Notes: a model not told the origin generated them from the sequence alone. DNA of 63,606 bases from Bdellovibrionales bacterium RIFOXYC1_FULL_37_79 (GCA_001770015.1 MEQB01000023.1:1-63606); one strand, 5' to 3'. Shown: positions 44,898-54,165, numbered from the stretch's first letter. Numbers and translations: made by a program.

Positions 44898-45377
44898 TTA
44901 ATTAAGATCATGGAAAATCGTTTTATTTTTAAGCGTTTCGCAAATATTTTCTTGACCCAGTTGTATTGATATTCTTCGATAGGCATCTCTTTCTTCATTA
45001 TTTTCTTTCAATGCAACTTTTAAATAGAAACTAGTATGAAACATGTCGATGTGCTCATAAGATGTATATGAGGTATTGACATACATTGTTCCAGTGATCC
45101 CGGCGTCAACGCTTTCAAGATGAAAAGTAAAATAAGCGAGTTTATCATATCTTCTCGCTTGAATATAAAGTTTTAATGCTTCGTTGTGTATAGGAGACAG
45201 GAGAGGGATATACGCTGAACGTTTTGCTAAAAGTTTATCATAACTTAAAACATGACAGATTCTATCTTTTGGAAAATCCTCCATTTCCACCACATATAAA
45301 TTAAGTCCACTGGCATGAGAAAAACGAGTACAGATAGTTGCTAAAAAAATAATCAGAACAGTTAATTTCATTTTCAT
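44898..45377 (-). CDS. Secreted hypothetical protein
   Basis: A 159-residue protein with signal peptide (LTVLIIFLATICTRFSHA). The mature part has two cysteines (ICHVL near the start and ICETLK near the end) that could close one disulfide. No family is recognised. AAAGGAG is well placed before the ATG. It stands alone, 130 bases downstream of the TPR/winged-helix gene on the same strand. Confidence 0.7.
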   Translation of the reverse strand: MKMKLTVLIIFLATICTRFSHASGLNLYVVEMEDFPKDRICHVLSYDKLLAKRSAYIPLLSPIHNEALKLYIQARRYDKLAYFTFHLESVDAGITGTMYVNTSYTSYEHIDMFHTSFYLKVALKENNEERDAYRRISIQLGQENICETLKNKTIFHDLN

Positions 45378-45507
45378 TCAAAACTCCTTTGTTTTGGATT
45401 TTTTTTGTTAATCAATTAATAATCTGGATTTAAAAAATGATCCAAGAACATACAGGAACACCAAAGAACAAGAGTCATATCCAATAAAATCAACGTGATG
45501 TTTTATT

Positions 45508-46878
45508 TTATACGTATGAAGTAATTACATAGGTGGGAAGTATCGATTCTATACCGCTTTGACTGAATTTCAATAAGGTAACATTAAACTTGTTTTTAAA
45601 AAGTTTGTTGGCCCTTTGTGATAAGATACGCAGACGATCATAATGAATGTTGGTATGGGGTTCATTCCACAAATATTGGGTGAGGTCTGAAAGAGATATT
45701 TTGTTGGTCTCGATAATTTTCACCATAAACTGAAAAAGCATATCCTTGCTTTCTAATTCAAGTGAGTTTTTTCCGATAACAATTAAACGTTGTTTTTTAT
45801 ATATCGCAATTGTTAACACAATTTTATCCGAGGCAAGTTGGTAAAAATAGTTCTTCCAAAGAGCGCTTGATTGGGAATCAAGCCCATTAACGATTAAATC
45901 ACACTTTGATTTGATTAGATCTCTTGAAAATTTAAATAAATCTTGGTCGTAATTAATATTTAATATATTTAATAAAACCAAGTAGTCAGTTAAAGTAACA
46001 TCTTTTATCCAACCTTGAACAATATTCCAATTGATTGAGCCCTCCTTGTTCTTAATCAAGGTATATAAAAACCCAATTTTTTGATGGTAAAGATTTTCAA
46101 TTTCTGCCACGGGAGGATTCAGTAGAGGGCATCCGCAGTCTTTCCTCAATAATATATTGGATACCAGTTCCCAGAAACAAAAATTTTTATCAATCAGATC
46201 AACCTGTGGTGATGAAACGACAGACTCCATCCTTCCAATTGCTGCTTCTTTTCCCAATAACAAATACTCAGACCATATGAGAGCGTGTTGAATTTCCGTA
46301 TCAAGAAACAAATTACTGTTTGTCTCCTTTAGACAGATAAGATCTTTGTACCAAATGGCTAGCTCAGGGTGATTTAAATTATATGAGCAATAAAATCTGA
46401 TTAAATTTGCTAGTAAATAGTAATATCCAGAATCCTTACTTTTATTGTTATTATAAAGCTTTAAAAAAAGTTCATTTGCCCGAAATAGATTGGCCCTTTC
46501 TTCGTAAAGTTTTCCAAGGAAAATAGCGGTATTGACTTGCGTTTGATTATTCATTAAGTGGAAATACTTTTCAAACTCAAAAAAGGCACTGTCCAGTTCT
46601 TTTCCCCACTCCTCGTAGAAATTTAAATTATAAAGGCAGTTAATAAGATCACAGGAAAGTCCAATATGTTTTCCAAACTGTTCGATGGTGACCTTTATGG
46701 TTGAGGCAGACTGGGCATAATTGCCCTGCATATATAAGATTTTGGCCTCAATATGATGATAGATTCTTCTTTCAATATTGGTCTGAGGTAGGAGCTGTTT
46801 GTGTAAAACACTAGCTCGCTCAAATTCATAGGCATATATCTGATTGTAAATTGTTTTGATTTGCTCTTTAAAACTCAT
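45508..46878 (-). CDS. TPR-containing regulator with C-terminal winged helix
   Basis: The 456-residue protein begins with about 330 residues of TPR-like helical repeats (AKILYMQGNYAQSASTI; LYEERANLFRANELFLKLY). The last 90 residues resemble the OmpR/SARP trans_reg_C winged helix: SLELESKDMLFQFMVKI, then SLSDLTQYLWNE, then YDRLRILSQRANKLF, with the recognition-helix spacing of that family. The order is reversed relative to SARP proteins, where the winged helix comes first. It is likely a DNA-binding regulator. No signal peptide. It lies 23 bases downstream of a secreted HE-motif protein gene with no obvious ribosome site. Confidence 0.68.
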   Translation of the reverse strand: MSFKEQIKTIYNQIYAYEFERASVLHKQLLPQTNIERRIYHHIEAKILYMQGNYAQSASTIKVTIEQFGKHIGLSCDLINCLYNLNFYEEWGKELDSAFFEFEKYFHLMNNQTQVNTAIFLGKLYEERANLFRANELFLKLYNNNKSKDSGYYYLLANLIRFYCSYNLNHPELAIWYKDLICLKETNSNLFLDTEIQHALIWSEYLLLGKEAAIGRMESVVSSPQVDLIDKNFCFWELVSNILLRKDCGCPLLNPPVAEIENLYHQKIGFLYTLIKNKEGSINWNIVQGWIKDVTLTDYLVLLNILNINYDQDLFKFSRDLIKSKCDLIVNGLDSQSSALWKNYFYQLASDKIVLTIAIYKKQRLIVIGKNSLELESKDMLFQFMVKIIETNKISLSDLTQYLWNEPHTNIHYDRLRILSQRANKLFKNKFNVTLLKFSQSGIESILPTYVITSYV

Positions 46879-46901
46879 AACTGTACTTTATATCATAGTT
46901 T

Positions 46902-47984
46902 TCATTGTAAATCCCACCCTCTTATTCTCGGTTTGGGACCAGCGTGTTCATAAAAGCGACCGGCAATCTGGGGTTGGGTTAAAAAAACGCAAGATAATTC
47001 TTTTGGATTCTCGGTTGATTGATCAGTTAGAGCCACATACATTTGATGAATTTGTTGAATTGCTTTTTTATCCTGCGGATATTGTTTTTGAAATAACGTA
47101 AATACATGCTCAATAGCTTTATTACAGGTTTTTTCATTGAAATTTTTTCCAAAATGATTCAAAAAATCATCCTCCTCAAGTTTATATTTTTTTCCCATTT
47201 CGTTATAAATCATTGATTCAAAACGCCAGGCCCGGACAATTGAAAAAACTGTGTTTGTCAGAGAATAATCTAAAAATTCCAGCCAAGCATGCGACATGGG
47301 CACATCTGTCTTTTTTAAATAACGATACAATTTATTTTTCATGTCAAACGTAATAGCTAATTCATGAGCAACCATTTTCAACCAATAGGACCAATTCTGT
47401 GAATCATCGTAAATATAAAAAGTCGTAACATTCAAATCATTTGTAAAGCTTTCAACCCATTCTTCATAATCACCTAGGGGTTTTAATAATATATATTCTT
47501 TTTTATTTAAAACCTGATTACCATTCAAAATCATAAATGAATCGAGAGGCTCAACTGTGGAAATTTTTTGGGAAGTAACATAAGTTGAATTGATTTTGCC
47601 CAGGATTTTTATTGCGGTTTTCCGCTTTATGCCCAAAGCATGATTCATTAGCATAACAAAATTATCATAATAATATTCATGATATTTGGTTTGAATCGAT
47701 TGCTCATAGAGGACAGAGGTATGAAATATATCCTTGAACATCTGAAATCCAACCGGGGTATCAAATATTTCCAGATAAATTGAATCAATAAAATTCGAAA
47801 TGACTTCGTTCTTCTTAGAATCGATGTATTGGTATTTATGGCCCAAAACAGTCACTTCCGGAAAATTGTTCTTGTTTTTAATAATGTTGATAAGTTGACC
47901 TGGGATTTGGGGAGCAGAAACCTCAGCATAAGCTTGAAGTATAATAAGTTGAAAAAATAGTGCTAAAGAAAAATAGAGTTTCAT
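46902..47984 (-). CDS. Secreted protein with degenerate HExxH-like motif
   Basis: The 360-residue exported protein has signal peptide LYFSLALFFQLIILQAYA. Near residue 215 it has WLKMVAHELAITFDM, positioned like the HExxH helix of a metallopeptidase, but the second histidine is Thr, so zinc hydrolysis is unlikely unless the ligand is elsewhere. A few cysteines (CNKAIEHV, LSCVF) lie near the C terminus. The family is not recognised. It is the first gene of the unit with the TPR/winged-helix regulator, which could respond to it. Confidence 0.68.
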   Translation of the reverse strand: MKLYFSLALFFQLIILQAYAEVSAPQIPGQLINIIKNKNNFPEVTVLGHKYQYIDSKKNEVISNFIDSIYLEIFDTPVGFQMFKDIFHTSVLYEQSIQTKYHEYYYDNFVMLMNHALGIKRKTAIKILGKINSTYVTSQKISTVEPLDSFMILNGNQVLNKKEYILLKPLGDYEEWVESFTNDLNVTTFYIYDDSQNWSYWLKMVAHELAITFDMKNKLYRYLKKTDVPMSHAWLEFLDYSLTNTVFSIVRAWRFESMIYNEMGKKYKLEEDDFLNHFGKNFNEKTCNKAIEHVFTLFQKQYPQDKKAIQQIHQMYVALTDQSTENPKELSCVFLTQPQIAGRFYEHAGPKPRIRGWDLQ

Positions 47985-48193
47985 ATCCTAGTTATAACAT
48001 AAAAACGAGCTTGAAATTAAAAGGATGAAAATATTATACCGGATTATTGTGAGTTTTCGTGCGGTAAAACTTACAAAAACTTATTAAATTAGTTGAGATT
48101 TTTTTGCCAATTGCTACAATCCCTAAAAAATTTATCAACAAACTGTGATCCTACACTGAAATAGGACAGTAACTCACTACAAGTGGAGATTCT

Positions 48194-48940
48194 ATGAAAA
48201 AAATTCTAGCAATTTTTTCAACTGTTCTTATAATCTTTCCGACATACTCTTGCTCCAGTGGTAATCTTGTTCATAAAGAAACTTATTCAACCGGCCAAGA
48301 AAAATACGATGATATCAAAATAGTGGTAGAAAAACTCAACACACGAATGGATGAACTTTTTAGAAAAAAAGTTGAGCAATTGAGCACAGAAGATCTTTTA
48401 GCAGGATACGGCTTTAGTGACTCAGATAAAGTGGTTGAATACCTTGATAAAAAAGCCAAAAAAATGTCATTGGAATACACTCTTCGACTTTATGACGAAA
48501 CTTTTGAAAATTTTATTAGCAAAATTTCTCCAAACGATTGGGGGCTTTATCTTGATAAATTAATCGGCCGAGGAATAAGCGACGAGGTTACTAACCAAGA
48601 AGGTCTTGTAATTCGACAGATCGAACGTATGGTTTTAAAAAGTTTTCCATTCAATATGGATATGACTAAAACTGAAGTAATTGAATACAAGGAGGATGAA
48701 ATAACTGTTTTCTGGAGAGTTTTTCAATCAGAAAATAAATCCACGCTTGCTGATGTTGGCAGCGTAAGTTTTATAAAAAAAGATGATAAAACCTTAGTGG
48801 TTTTTAGATCGGCTCACTTACTTGGAAGTAACCCCCTCGTAGAAATAGCTATTCCCAATTTGCCGATAATTCAAAAGCAAATCAAAGACACATTTTTGAA
48901 TCATCTAGAAAACTACAAGAAAAGAATTGAGGCAATGTAA
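48194..48940 (+). CDS. Lipoprotein, hypothetical
   Basis: A 248-residue lipoprotein with signal ILAIFSTVLIIFPTYSC and the lipidation Cys at about residue 20. The mature protein is helical and charged in the first half and beta-like in the second (ITVFWRVFQSENKSTLADVGS). No other cysteines stand out. No family is recognised. GTGGAGA precedes the ATG. It is transcribed alone, divergent from the HE-motif protein gene. Confidence 0.72.
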   Translation: MKKILAIFSTVLIIFPTYSCSSGNLVHKETYSTGQEKYDDIKIVVEKLNTRMDELFRKKVEQLSTEDLLAGYGFSDSDKVVEYLDKKAKKMSLEYTLRLYDETFENFISKISPNDWGLYLDKLIGRGISDEVTNQEGLVIRQIERMVLKSFPFNMDMTKTEVIEYKEDEITVFWRVFQSENKSTLADVGSVSFIKKDDKTLVVFRSAHLLGSNPLVEIAIPNLPIIQKQIKDTFLNHLENYKKRIEAM

Positions 48941-49093
48941 GGTTCGCTAGCTTTGGGGCAAATTTTCAATTTAAAAATATCATTTCATAAATCATCATTT
49001 TTTACCTGTCACCACATTATAACTAGATATACCTATTCTCTCTCCCCCAATTATTAAAAATTTATAAATAAAATAAGAAAAAAATCAATTTCA

Positions 49094-49759
49094 TCAATAT
49101 AAATAATCTATAGAGGTTTTATTTTGTTTGGGCACCAATAGTAGTGCAACTAAATAACCGACAATGAATCCCACCACATGACCTGGTTTCGGATAATGAT
49201 GAAAAATCAAATCAAGTAGTAATGTTCCACCTAAAGAGACTAACAGAGTAATTTGTAACCATGTAGGATTTTTGTGGCCATATCGAATTGAGACAATGGC
49301 TGCCGCGGCAATGCCCATTATTGCTTGAGAAGCTCCTGTTCCAACATCCCACGGAGGAGTTAACATACAAATACTCGCATAAGTCCCGATCGCTCCACTC
49401 ATAATCCAAATGATGAATAGACTTCTAGCATTTGTCGCTCTTTCTACGGCTAAACTTAATAAAAACAAAGTCACTACATTAAAAATCATATGCCCCGATT
49501 TTACATGAACAAGTTGTGATGAAAAAAATCGCCACCATTGTCCATTCATAATATGAAAATTAGAAATACCTCCATAGATATTCAAGTCCACTATTTTCAC
49601 GGTACCCCATGGATTACCGTTTACGATGACTGCAATTATTGTTGATGTGATAAATGTCGATGAGGCTAATAAAATAGCTCCCCAAGGAATTCTTGTTTTC
49701 ATAATTAAATAATACTGATTCATCAGCAAAACGTCTGTATCAAAGTTCACTCCAAGCAT
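49094..49759 (-). CDS. Rhomboid-family membrane protease
   Basis: The 221-residue protein has six or seven membrane segments in the rhomboid arrangement. HVKSGHMIFN supplies the HxxxxHxxxN of TM2, GTGASQAIMG carries the catalytic Ser in TM4, and PGHVVGFIVG provides the catalytic His in TM6. Rhomboids cleave membrane proteins within the bilayer. The usual GxSG is GASQ here, which is uncommon and may change activity. None of the candidate starts (49759, 49723, 49702) has a good ribosome site, so the N terminus is tentative. Confidence 0.82.
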   Translation of the reverse strand: MLGVNFDTDVLLMNQYYLIMKTRIPWGAILLASSTFITSTIIAVIVNGNPWGTVKIVDLNIYGGISNFHIMNGQWWRFFSSQLVHVKSGHMIFNVVTLFLLSLAVERATNARSLFIIWIMSGAIGTYASICMLTPPWDVGTGASQAIMGIAAAAIVSIRYGHKNPTWLQITLLVSLGGTLLLDLIFHHYPKPGHVVGFIVGYLVALLLVPKQNKTSIDYLY

Positions 49760-49829
49760 AACAACTGTTTACCCCATCGAACATATGAATGTTTTGGTTT
49801 ATGTGACAGAATGATTTAATAAAGGAAAT

Positions 49830-50149
49830 TTAATTTTTCAACCCAATTTTTCTTCTATTTTCTGCAAGTTTTGGAGTAATTTTTTCATCAATATCATCTA
49901 GTCTTTCAAAGACAATTTTAAACATTTTATTTTTTCCCTGTTCAAGCTTATCCATTCGAGTCGAAATATCTTTTTCCAACATTAAAAAACTTCTGAGTTT
50001 GGTAAAAATTCTCATAATGGCAATATTTATAAATATCGCTTTCCTCCATGTTCTGAACTTGAGGTGCCAATTTGGCACCTCAAGTTGTTCCATTCTTCGT
50101 TGGTAATTCTAAAGGCACAATCTTCCGGAAACCTAGAACGAATGAAGTT
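49830..50149 (-). pseudogene. Decayed ORF6N-domain gene
   Basis: On the minus strand, starting near 50149, a frame reads NFIRSRFPEDCAFRITNEEW and continues NNLRCQIGTSSSEHGGKRYL before a stop. This matches the ORF6N domain (RFPEDF.F.LTNEEW.NL.CQ.GTSS..HGG.RYLP). In a second frame after an apparent deletion, NIAIMRIFTKLRSFL and a coiled-coil tail ending ENRRKIGLKN match the usual C-terminal part (NIQIMRAFVRLR ... RRRIGF). The segment between (FTEQGVAML...) is missing and the frame is broken, so the gene is dead. An 87-codon ORF (49830-50093) is a by-product. Confidence 0.75.
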
Positions 50150-50313
50150 TTATAACTAATTTAAATTTGAAGGATTAGATGCTTGAAGAGAAAATATTTG
50201 AGCAAATACACTCAAGTAATTTTATAACCTATTCTACTGAGTATCCCTATTTTAACATTCAGTAAAAATTTCGTAATTAATGATGTCACCCCAAGAAAAG
50301 CTATGGATGAGTT

Positions 50314-51729
50314 CTATTTATTTAATGACTTGAATTTAATAATTGTTTTCTGAATGAAATTTAGTTTTATATTTTTCAAATCTTGAGTCACTTCAGAGTT
50401 AATTTTATCGAAGAGAGTGATGCCCCCTCCTTGATAGTGTTTTATCCCTACGACTATATTTTTTTCGTTACGGATAAATTCTTCGCCCGCAAAACCTTCT
50501 AAATTAAAACTATCCTTATCGTTGGCCTTTAAAAGATAGGCTGGTTGACCATCATTGGGTTTTAAAAACAAATTCCCATTTTCTACAAAGACATCAAATT
50601 CCATTGAAGAACTTTTATACTTTCCCACATAGTCGTTTAACATTTGTGGATCAAGATTGTAGGGAGTGAATTTTATAGCGGTTGCCTTGCCCTGAGAATA
50701 AAAAGTTAAAAGGAGTTCATTAATTTGAGAAAAAGCCCCATCAACATTGTCCAAGGTGATGACTTTTAATTTACTATTTTTGAGATAAGATAGTTGGGAA
50801 ACAAATCCAATTGTTCTTCCACCGTGGCTAATTTTAATGTCTGAGTAGAATGGTAATATTTCAAGGCCTAATCCATAGTTTGCAAGAAATGGAGTTTGCA
50901 TTTGTCGAATTGATTCGTTGGAAAGGACAGGTGATAATTCATAAATATCCATCCACTTATTTAAATCATCTACAGTTGAATATAAGGCCCCTGCTGATAA
51001 TGCCCATGACAAATTTAATTCACTAAATTGAGCAAGCTCATCATTTTGATTGATGTGTCCTGAAACATCTGAAACTTGATCAAAATATTCAGAGTACCCA
51101 GTATTATCCATTTGCAATGGTATTAAAAAGTTATCCTTAATGTATTGATCCCAAGATTTGCCAGTCAATGCTTCAATTATTTTTCCTGCCATAATGTATC
51201 CAGAATTAGAATAATTCCATTTAGATCGTGGTGTAAAATCAAGCGGATATTTTAAGGTGAATTCAATTATATCATCTAATGTTAATATTTTATTATAATC
51301 CAAGTCTTTCCAAAATTCTTCATGATTAGTGTAGTTCGTTATTCCCGAAGTATGATTAAGAATATCTTTTATTTTAATAGATACTAAATTTTTCAAGGCT
51401 GGAATATAGTTTGAAATTTCATCATCCAGTTTCAGCCTTCCTTCTTCTTGGAGCTTTAATATGGAAGCCGCGACAAATTGCTTGGTATTAGAACCTATTT
51501 GAAACTTGTCATCAATGGTTAGAGGTATTTGAGTTTTTAAATTTTTATACCCAAAAGCTTTCTTTAAAATAATTTCGTTATTCTTTGAAACAAGAACAAC
51601 TCCATTAAAGGGACTATGTGATAAATAATCATTTAAACCTTCATTTGAATTTATTTCAATAACGGGTGACGAAAAGATGTTGAATGAAAGTAAAAATAAC
51701 AGAATAATTAAATTGAATCGCAAGTGCAT
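50314..51729 (-). CDS. Serine hydrolase of the beta-lactamase/DD-peptidase (S12) family
   Basis: The 471-residue exported protein (signal LIILLFLLSFNIFSS) has the class C beta-lactamase/PBP fold motifs: SNTK (Ser80 to Lys83) in an IGSNTKQFVA context, YSNSGY for YxN, and HGGRTIGF for the third motif. The last 100 residues (YVGKYKSSSMEFDVFVENG) resemble the small C-terminal domain found in many such proteins of unknown substrate. It may be an esterase or DD-peptidase-like enzyme rather than an antibiotic lactamase. No ampR-like gene is adjacent. Transcribed alone. Confidence 0.85.
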   Translation of the reverse strand: MHLRFNLIILLFLLSFNIFSSPVIEINSNEGLNDYLSHSPFNGVVLVSKNNEIILKKAFGYKNLKTQIPLTIDDKFQIGSNTKQFVAASILKLQEEGRLKLDDEISNYIPALKNLVSIKIKDILNHTSGITNYTNHEEFWKDLDYNKILTLDDIIEFTLKYPLDFTPRSKWNYSNSGYIMAGKIIEALTGKSWDQYIKDNFLIPLQMDNTGYSEYFDQVSDVSGHINQNDELAQFSELNLSWALSAGALYSTVDDLNKWMDIYELSPVLSNESIRQMQTPFLANYGLGLEILPFYSDIKISHGGRTIGFVSQLSYLKNSKLKVITLDNVDGAFSQINELLLTFYSQGKATAIKFTPYNLDPQMLNDYVGKYKSSSMEFDVFVENGNLFLKPNDGQPAYLLKANDKDSFNLEGFAGEEFIRNEKNIVVGIKHYQGGGITLFDKINSEVTQDLKNIKLNFIQKTIIKFKSLNK

Positions 51730-51983
51730 ATAAACCTCATTTTTAAAAGGTTATCTAGCATGGATAATCTTCTCCTTCTATAAATTATCCAAATATTGTA
51801 GTTTTTCCAATACTGTTTACGAGCAATATAGAAACCGCAGTCCAGCGTCCTGTCGAACTTTTTACAATAAGTCGATTACAACATATCAATGACTTACACA
51901 TAATTTAATAACCACCGTTAACCTAAAATAATACAAACAGACTCATGATTGCCATTTTTGGCAAGGTTTAATATAGTCACCCT

Positions 51984-52154
51984 ATGGATAGAAAAGAATA
52001 TAAAATAAAAATTACAGTTAATGATGTCCAGATAAATAAAGTGATAATTGACAAAGAAAAATTGTATAAATTAATTTGGTTGCTCGAAAACCATCAAATT
52101 TATATTGGCGTAGTAAACGCTTATAGTAAGGAGTTAAATTATGGGATTTCCTGA
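51984..52154 (+). CDS. Small protein, likely partner in a toxin-antitoxin pair
   Basis: A 56-residue frame starts with MDRKEYKIKITVNDVQINKV and ends with LIWLLENHQIYIGVVNAY followed by a short tail. It overlaps the XRE-type gene by 14 bases in another frame, the arrangement of toxin-antitoxin pairs. From memory, longer (about 90 residue) partners of this kind of XRE protein begin and end similarly, so this may be a shortened form with an internal deletion. It could therefore be inactive. The family assignment is tentative. Confidence 0.6.
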   Translation: MDRKEYKIKITVNDVQINKVIIDKEKLYKLIWLLENHQIYIGVVNAYSKELNYGIS

Positions 52155-52443
52155 TAAGAAAGAAATTAATAGCGCCCTTAAAAAACTTAAAAAGAGCGAA
52201 GGCACACTTGCCTTACAAGGGAATGCTACACCTCTTGAAAAGTTTAGGTGGGATCTTTGTCAAAAATTTATTAAATATAAAAAAGTTCATAACATCACCC
52301 AACGAGAAATGGCAAATCGTCTTGGGGTTGATGAGGCTAAGGTCAGTAAAATTCTCCATCACCGAATTGATGAATTTTCGACAGACAGGCTTGTTGGTTT
52401 GTTTTCAACCTTAGATCCAGAGCTTATTTTAAAAGTTAGTTAA
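52141..52443 (+). CDS. XRE-family helix-turn-helix protein, antitoxin-like
   Basis: The 100-residue protein has a central Cro/C1 helix-turn-helix: ITQREMANRLGVDEAKVSKILHHR, interrupted here only by typical turns, with the recognition helix DEAKVSKIL. It fits the COG5606-type antitoxins that repress their own operon and neutralise a small partner. AAGGAG precedes the ATG at 52141, and the start lies within the 3' end of the 56-codon gene. It probably regulates its own promoter in the 250 bases upstream, where a small palindrome TTGCCA...TGGCAA occurs near 51950-51965. Confidence 0.75.
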   Translation: MGFPDKKEINSALKKLKKSEGTLALQGNATPLEKFRWDLCQKFIKYKKVHNITQREMANRLGVDEAKVSKILHHRIDEFSTDRLVGLFSTLDPELILKVS

Positions 52444-52524
52444 CCCTATTAAATTGATATAATGTTTTTTATCAATATGTTTTTGAGATAAGTCTTCAAT
52501 TCTTTAATATCAAACAATTATTGA

Positions 52525-53346
52525 TCAAAGAGCAAGCTCATTTTGGTAATTCTGACCTTGAATTTTAGGCCTCTTATCCATTTTTCTAGAGCTTGGCTGG
52601 TCTGATAAAGCCTGACTGCTTTCTTTTTTCAAGGCTAAACTACCTTCAAAACTTTTTATAATCTTGCTTAAGTGAAGCCTCTTGGTGATATTACCCGAAA
52701 TAATTCTTGCCTTAATTTCTTCTTTCAACTTGCTTGCTTTTAACTCATCGTACTCAACCAGAACATACTTCTCAATATCAAAAACTTTCGCAGCATCCTT
52801 GATCTCGGTTTCCAGTTTTCCAATTAAAAGACTTCTATGCACCTCTGATTTGGAAATCCCAAGTGCATCTTGAATTTTCCGCTCGCTGGCACCTGTTGCA
52901 TTTTGATAATTTAAAATTCCATTTGCCCGATCAATGTAGTGAAGAGCTTCTCTTGAAGAGTTTTCAGAAAATTGAATGGCCATCAGCTCTTCTTGTGTTT
53001 TTCCACTTAAAACAAAACAAGGGGCGGTTTTTTTACCAATAAGAACCATCGCTCGAAAACGTCGCTCGCCACATATAAGAATATATTTTCCCAAACTTTT
53101 GTGAACAACTAGGGGCTGAATCAATCCATTCACCTGGATATTTTGAGCCAGTTCCTTAATGGAATCATCATTGAACTTGGTTCTCACCTGGTCTTTAACA
53201 ACAACATCGGCGAGATTAATTTCGTCGAGATTAGCACCCTTTAAAAGCCTTTCATCGGCGTATTTAAAATCAAAACCAAGCCTGTCTGCCAGATTGATCG
53301 TTTCTCTTTTGTTTTTTGAAATACGAGGGGCAAATTCCTTAACCAT
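52525..53346 (-). CDS. ParB/Spo0J-type partition protein
   Basis: The 273-residue protein has the ParB N-terminal CTPase region with GERRFRAMV (the C-motif), VNGLIQPLVVHKS, and the central helix-turn-helix (GASERKIQDALGISKSEVHRSL). A variable C-terminal region follows. It would bind a centromere site and load onto DNA as a CTP-dependent clamp. It lies 40 bases downstream of the ParA gene. The sequence looks more like plasmid-type than chromosomal ParB, but this is inference. No parS-like inverted repeat (such as TGTTTCACGTGAAACA) was found by eye. Confidence 0.85.
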   Translation of the reverse strand: MVKEFAPRISKNKRETINLADRLGFDFKYADERLLKGANLDEINLADVVVKDQVRTKFNDDSIKELAQNIQVNGLIQPLVVHKSLGKYILICGERRFRAMVLIGKKTAPCFVLSGKTQEELMAIQFSENSSREALHYIDRANGILNYQNATGASERKIQDALGISKSEVHRSLLIGKLETEIKDAAKVFDIEKYVLVEYDELKASKLKEEIKARIISGNITKRLHLSKIIKSFEGSLALKKESSQALSDQPSSRKMDKRPKIQGQNYQNELAL

Positions 53347-53385
53347 CTAGTTTCTCCAAATCCTTGAGTTAATTTATTACTTTTT

Positions 53386-54165
53386 TTAAAGCTCCAAATA
53401 AGTCCATAGTGCTTCATAATCTTGATGACCGTTGGTTTTTTTCCCCATGGCACAGATTGGTTTTTTGGTGGAAATGGATTCTTGCATCTGCACCAGGTTT
53501 CTTACCGCCGGAGTAATTTTAAACATCTGGGAAAGCTCTTCCATCCTTTGTTTTTCTATTTTACGGCGGGGATTGACCATAGATGGTATAATTGCAAATT
53601 CAAGATCCGGATTCTCGGTTTCTTTGATAATTTCAAAGGTATCCATTAACTCTTCCAGACCATCAATTGAGTAATCTTGCGCCTGAGTAGGAATTAAAAT
53701 TCGATTGGAAGCCACCAGTGACATAATCAATTCATCACCCAGCATCGGCGGGGTATCAATGACTATGTATTCAAATTTTGCCCGAACAATTTCCAAGTCC
53801 AGCCTTTTTTTCAAAAGTCGCTCTTTTCTGCCGGCATTCTTTCTTATTTCCCCTTCGGACATGATTAAAAGTTTAGAAAGATTGGCAAGATGCCGGCTAG
53901 CAGGAATCAGGTTGATATTCTGATGAAAATCACCTTTGCCCTGGGAGGGAACCAATATATCCTCAAAAGCCACATCCCCGATCAGCCACTCTGGAATTAG
54001 CGTTCTCTCTATTTGAACACAGAAAGTGGAGCTTAAATTTGCCTGAGAATCCAAATCTATGGCCAGAACCTTATGACCTTTGTGGGCCAAATGACAGGCC
54101 AATTGGTAACACTGCATCGTCTTACCAACTCCACCCTTATTATTCGCCACTGTAATAATTTTCAT
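53386..54165 (-). CDS. ParA/Soj-type partition ATPase
   Basis: The 259-residue protein has the deviant Walker A NNKGGVGKTMQ at residues 8-18, IDLDSQANLSS at switch I and DTPPMLGDELIM at Walker B. Only 259 residues and no N-terminal helix-turn-helix, so it is the small Soj type. ATP-dependent dimers bind DNA and cooperate with ParB in segregation. AAGGAG precedes the ATG. Two genes upstream on the other strand is nadA, so this pair is not at a typical origin neighbourhood in the window (no dnaA, gidA or rnpA). Confidence 0.9.
   Translation of the reverse strand: MKIITVANNKGGVGKTMQCYQLACHLAHKGHKVLAIDLDSQANLSSTFCVQIERTLIPEWLIGDVAFEDILVPSQGKGDFHQNINLIPASRHLANLSKLLIMSEGEIRKNAGRKERLLKKRLDLEIVRAKFEYIVIDTPPMLGDELIMSLVASNRILIPTQAQDYSIDGLEELMDTFEIIKETENPDLEFAIIPSMVNPRRKIEKQRMEELSQMFKITPAVRNLVQMQESISTKKPICAMGKKTNGHQDYEALWTYLEL

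Noticed and set aside
49830-50093. 87-codon frame as a functional small protein
   Set aside because: Its first part reads the ORF6N segment in the wrong frame and only its second part matches the family, so it is a product of gene decay.
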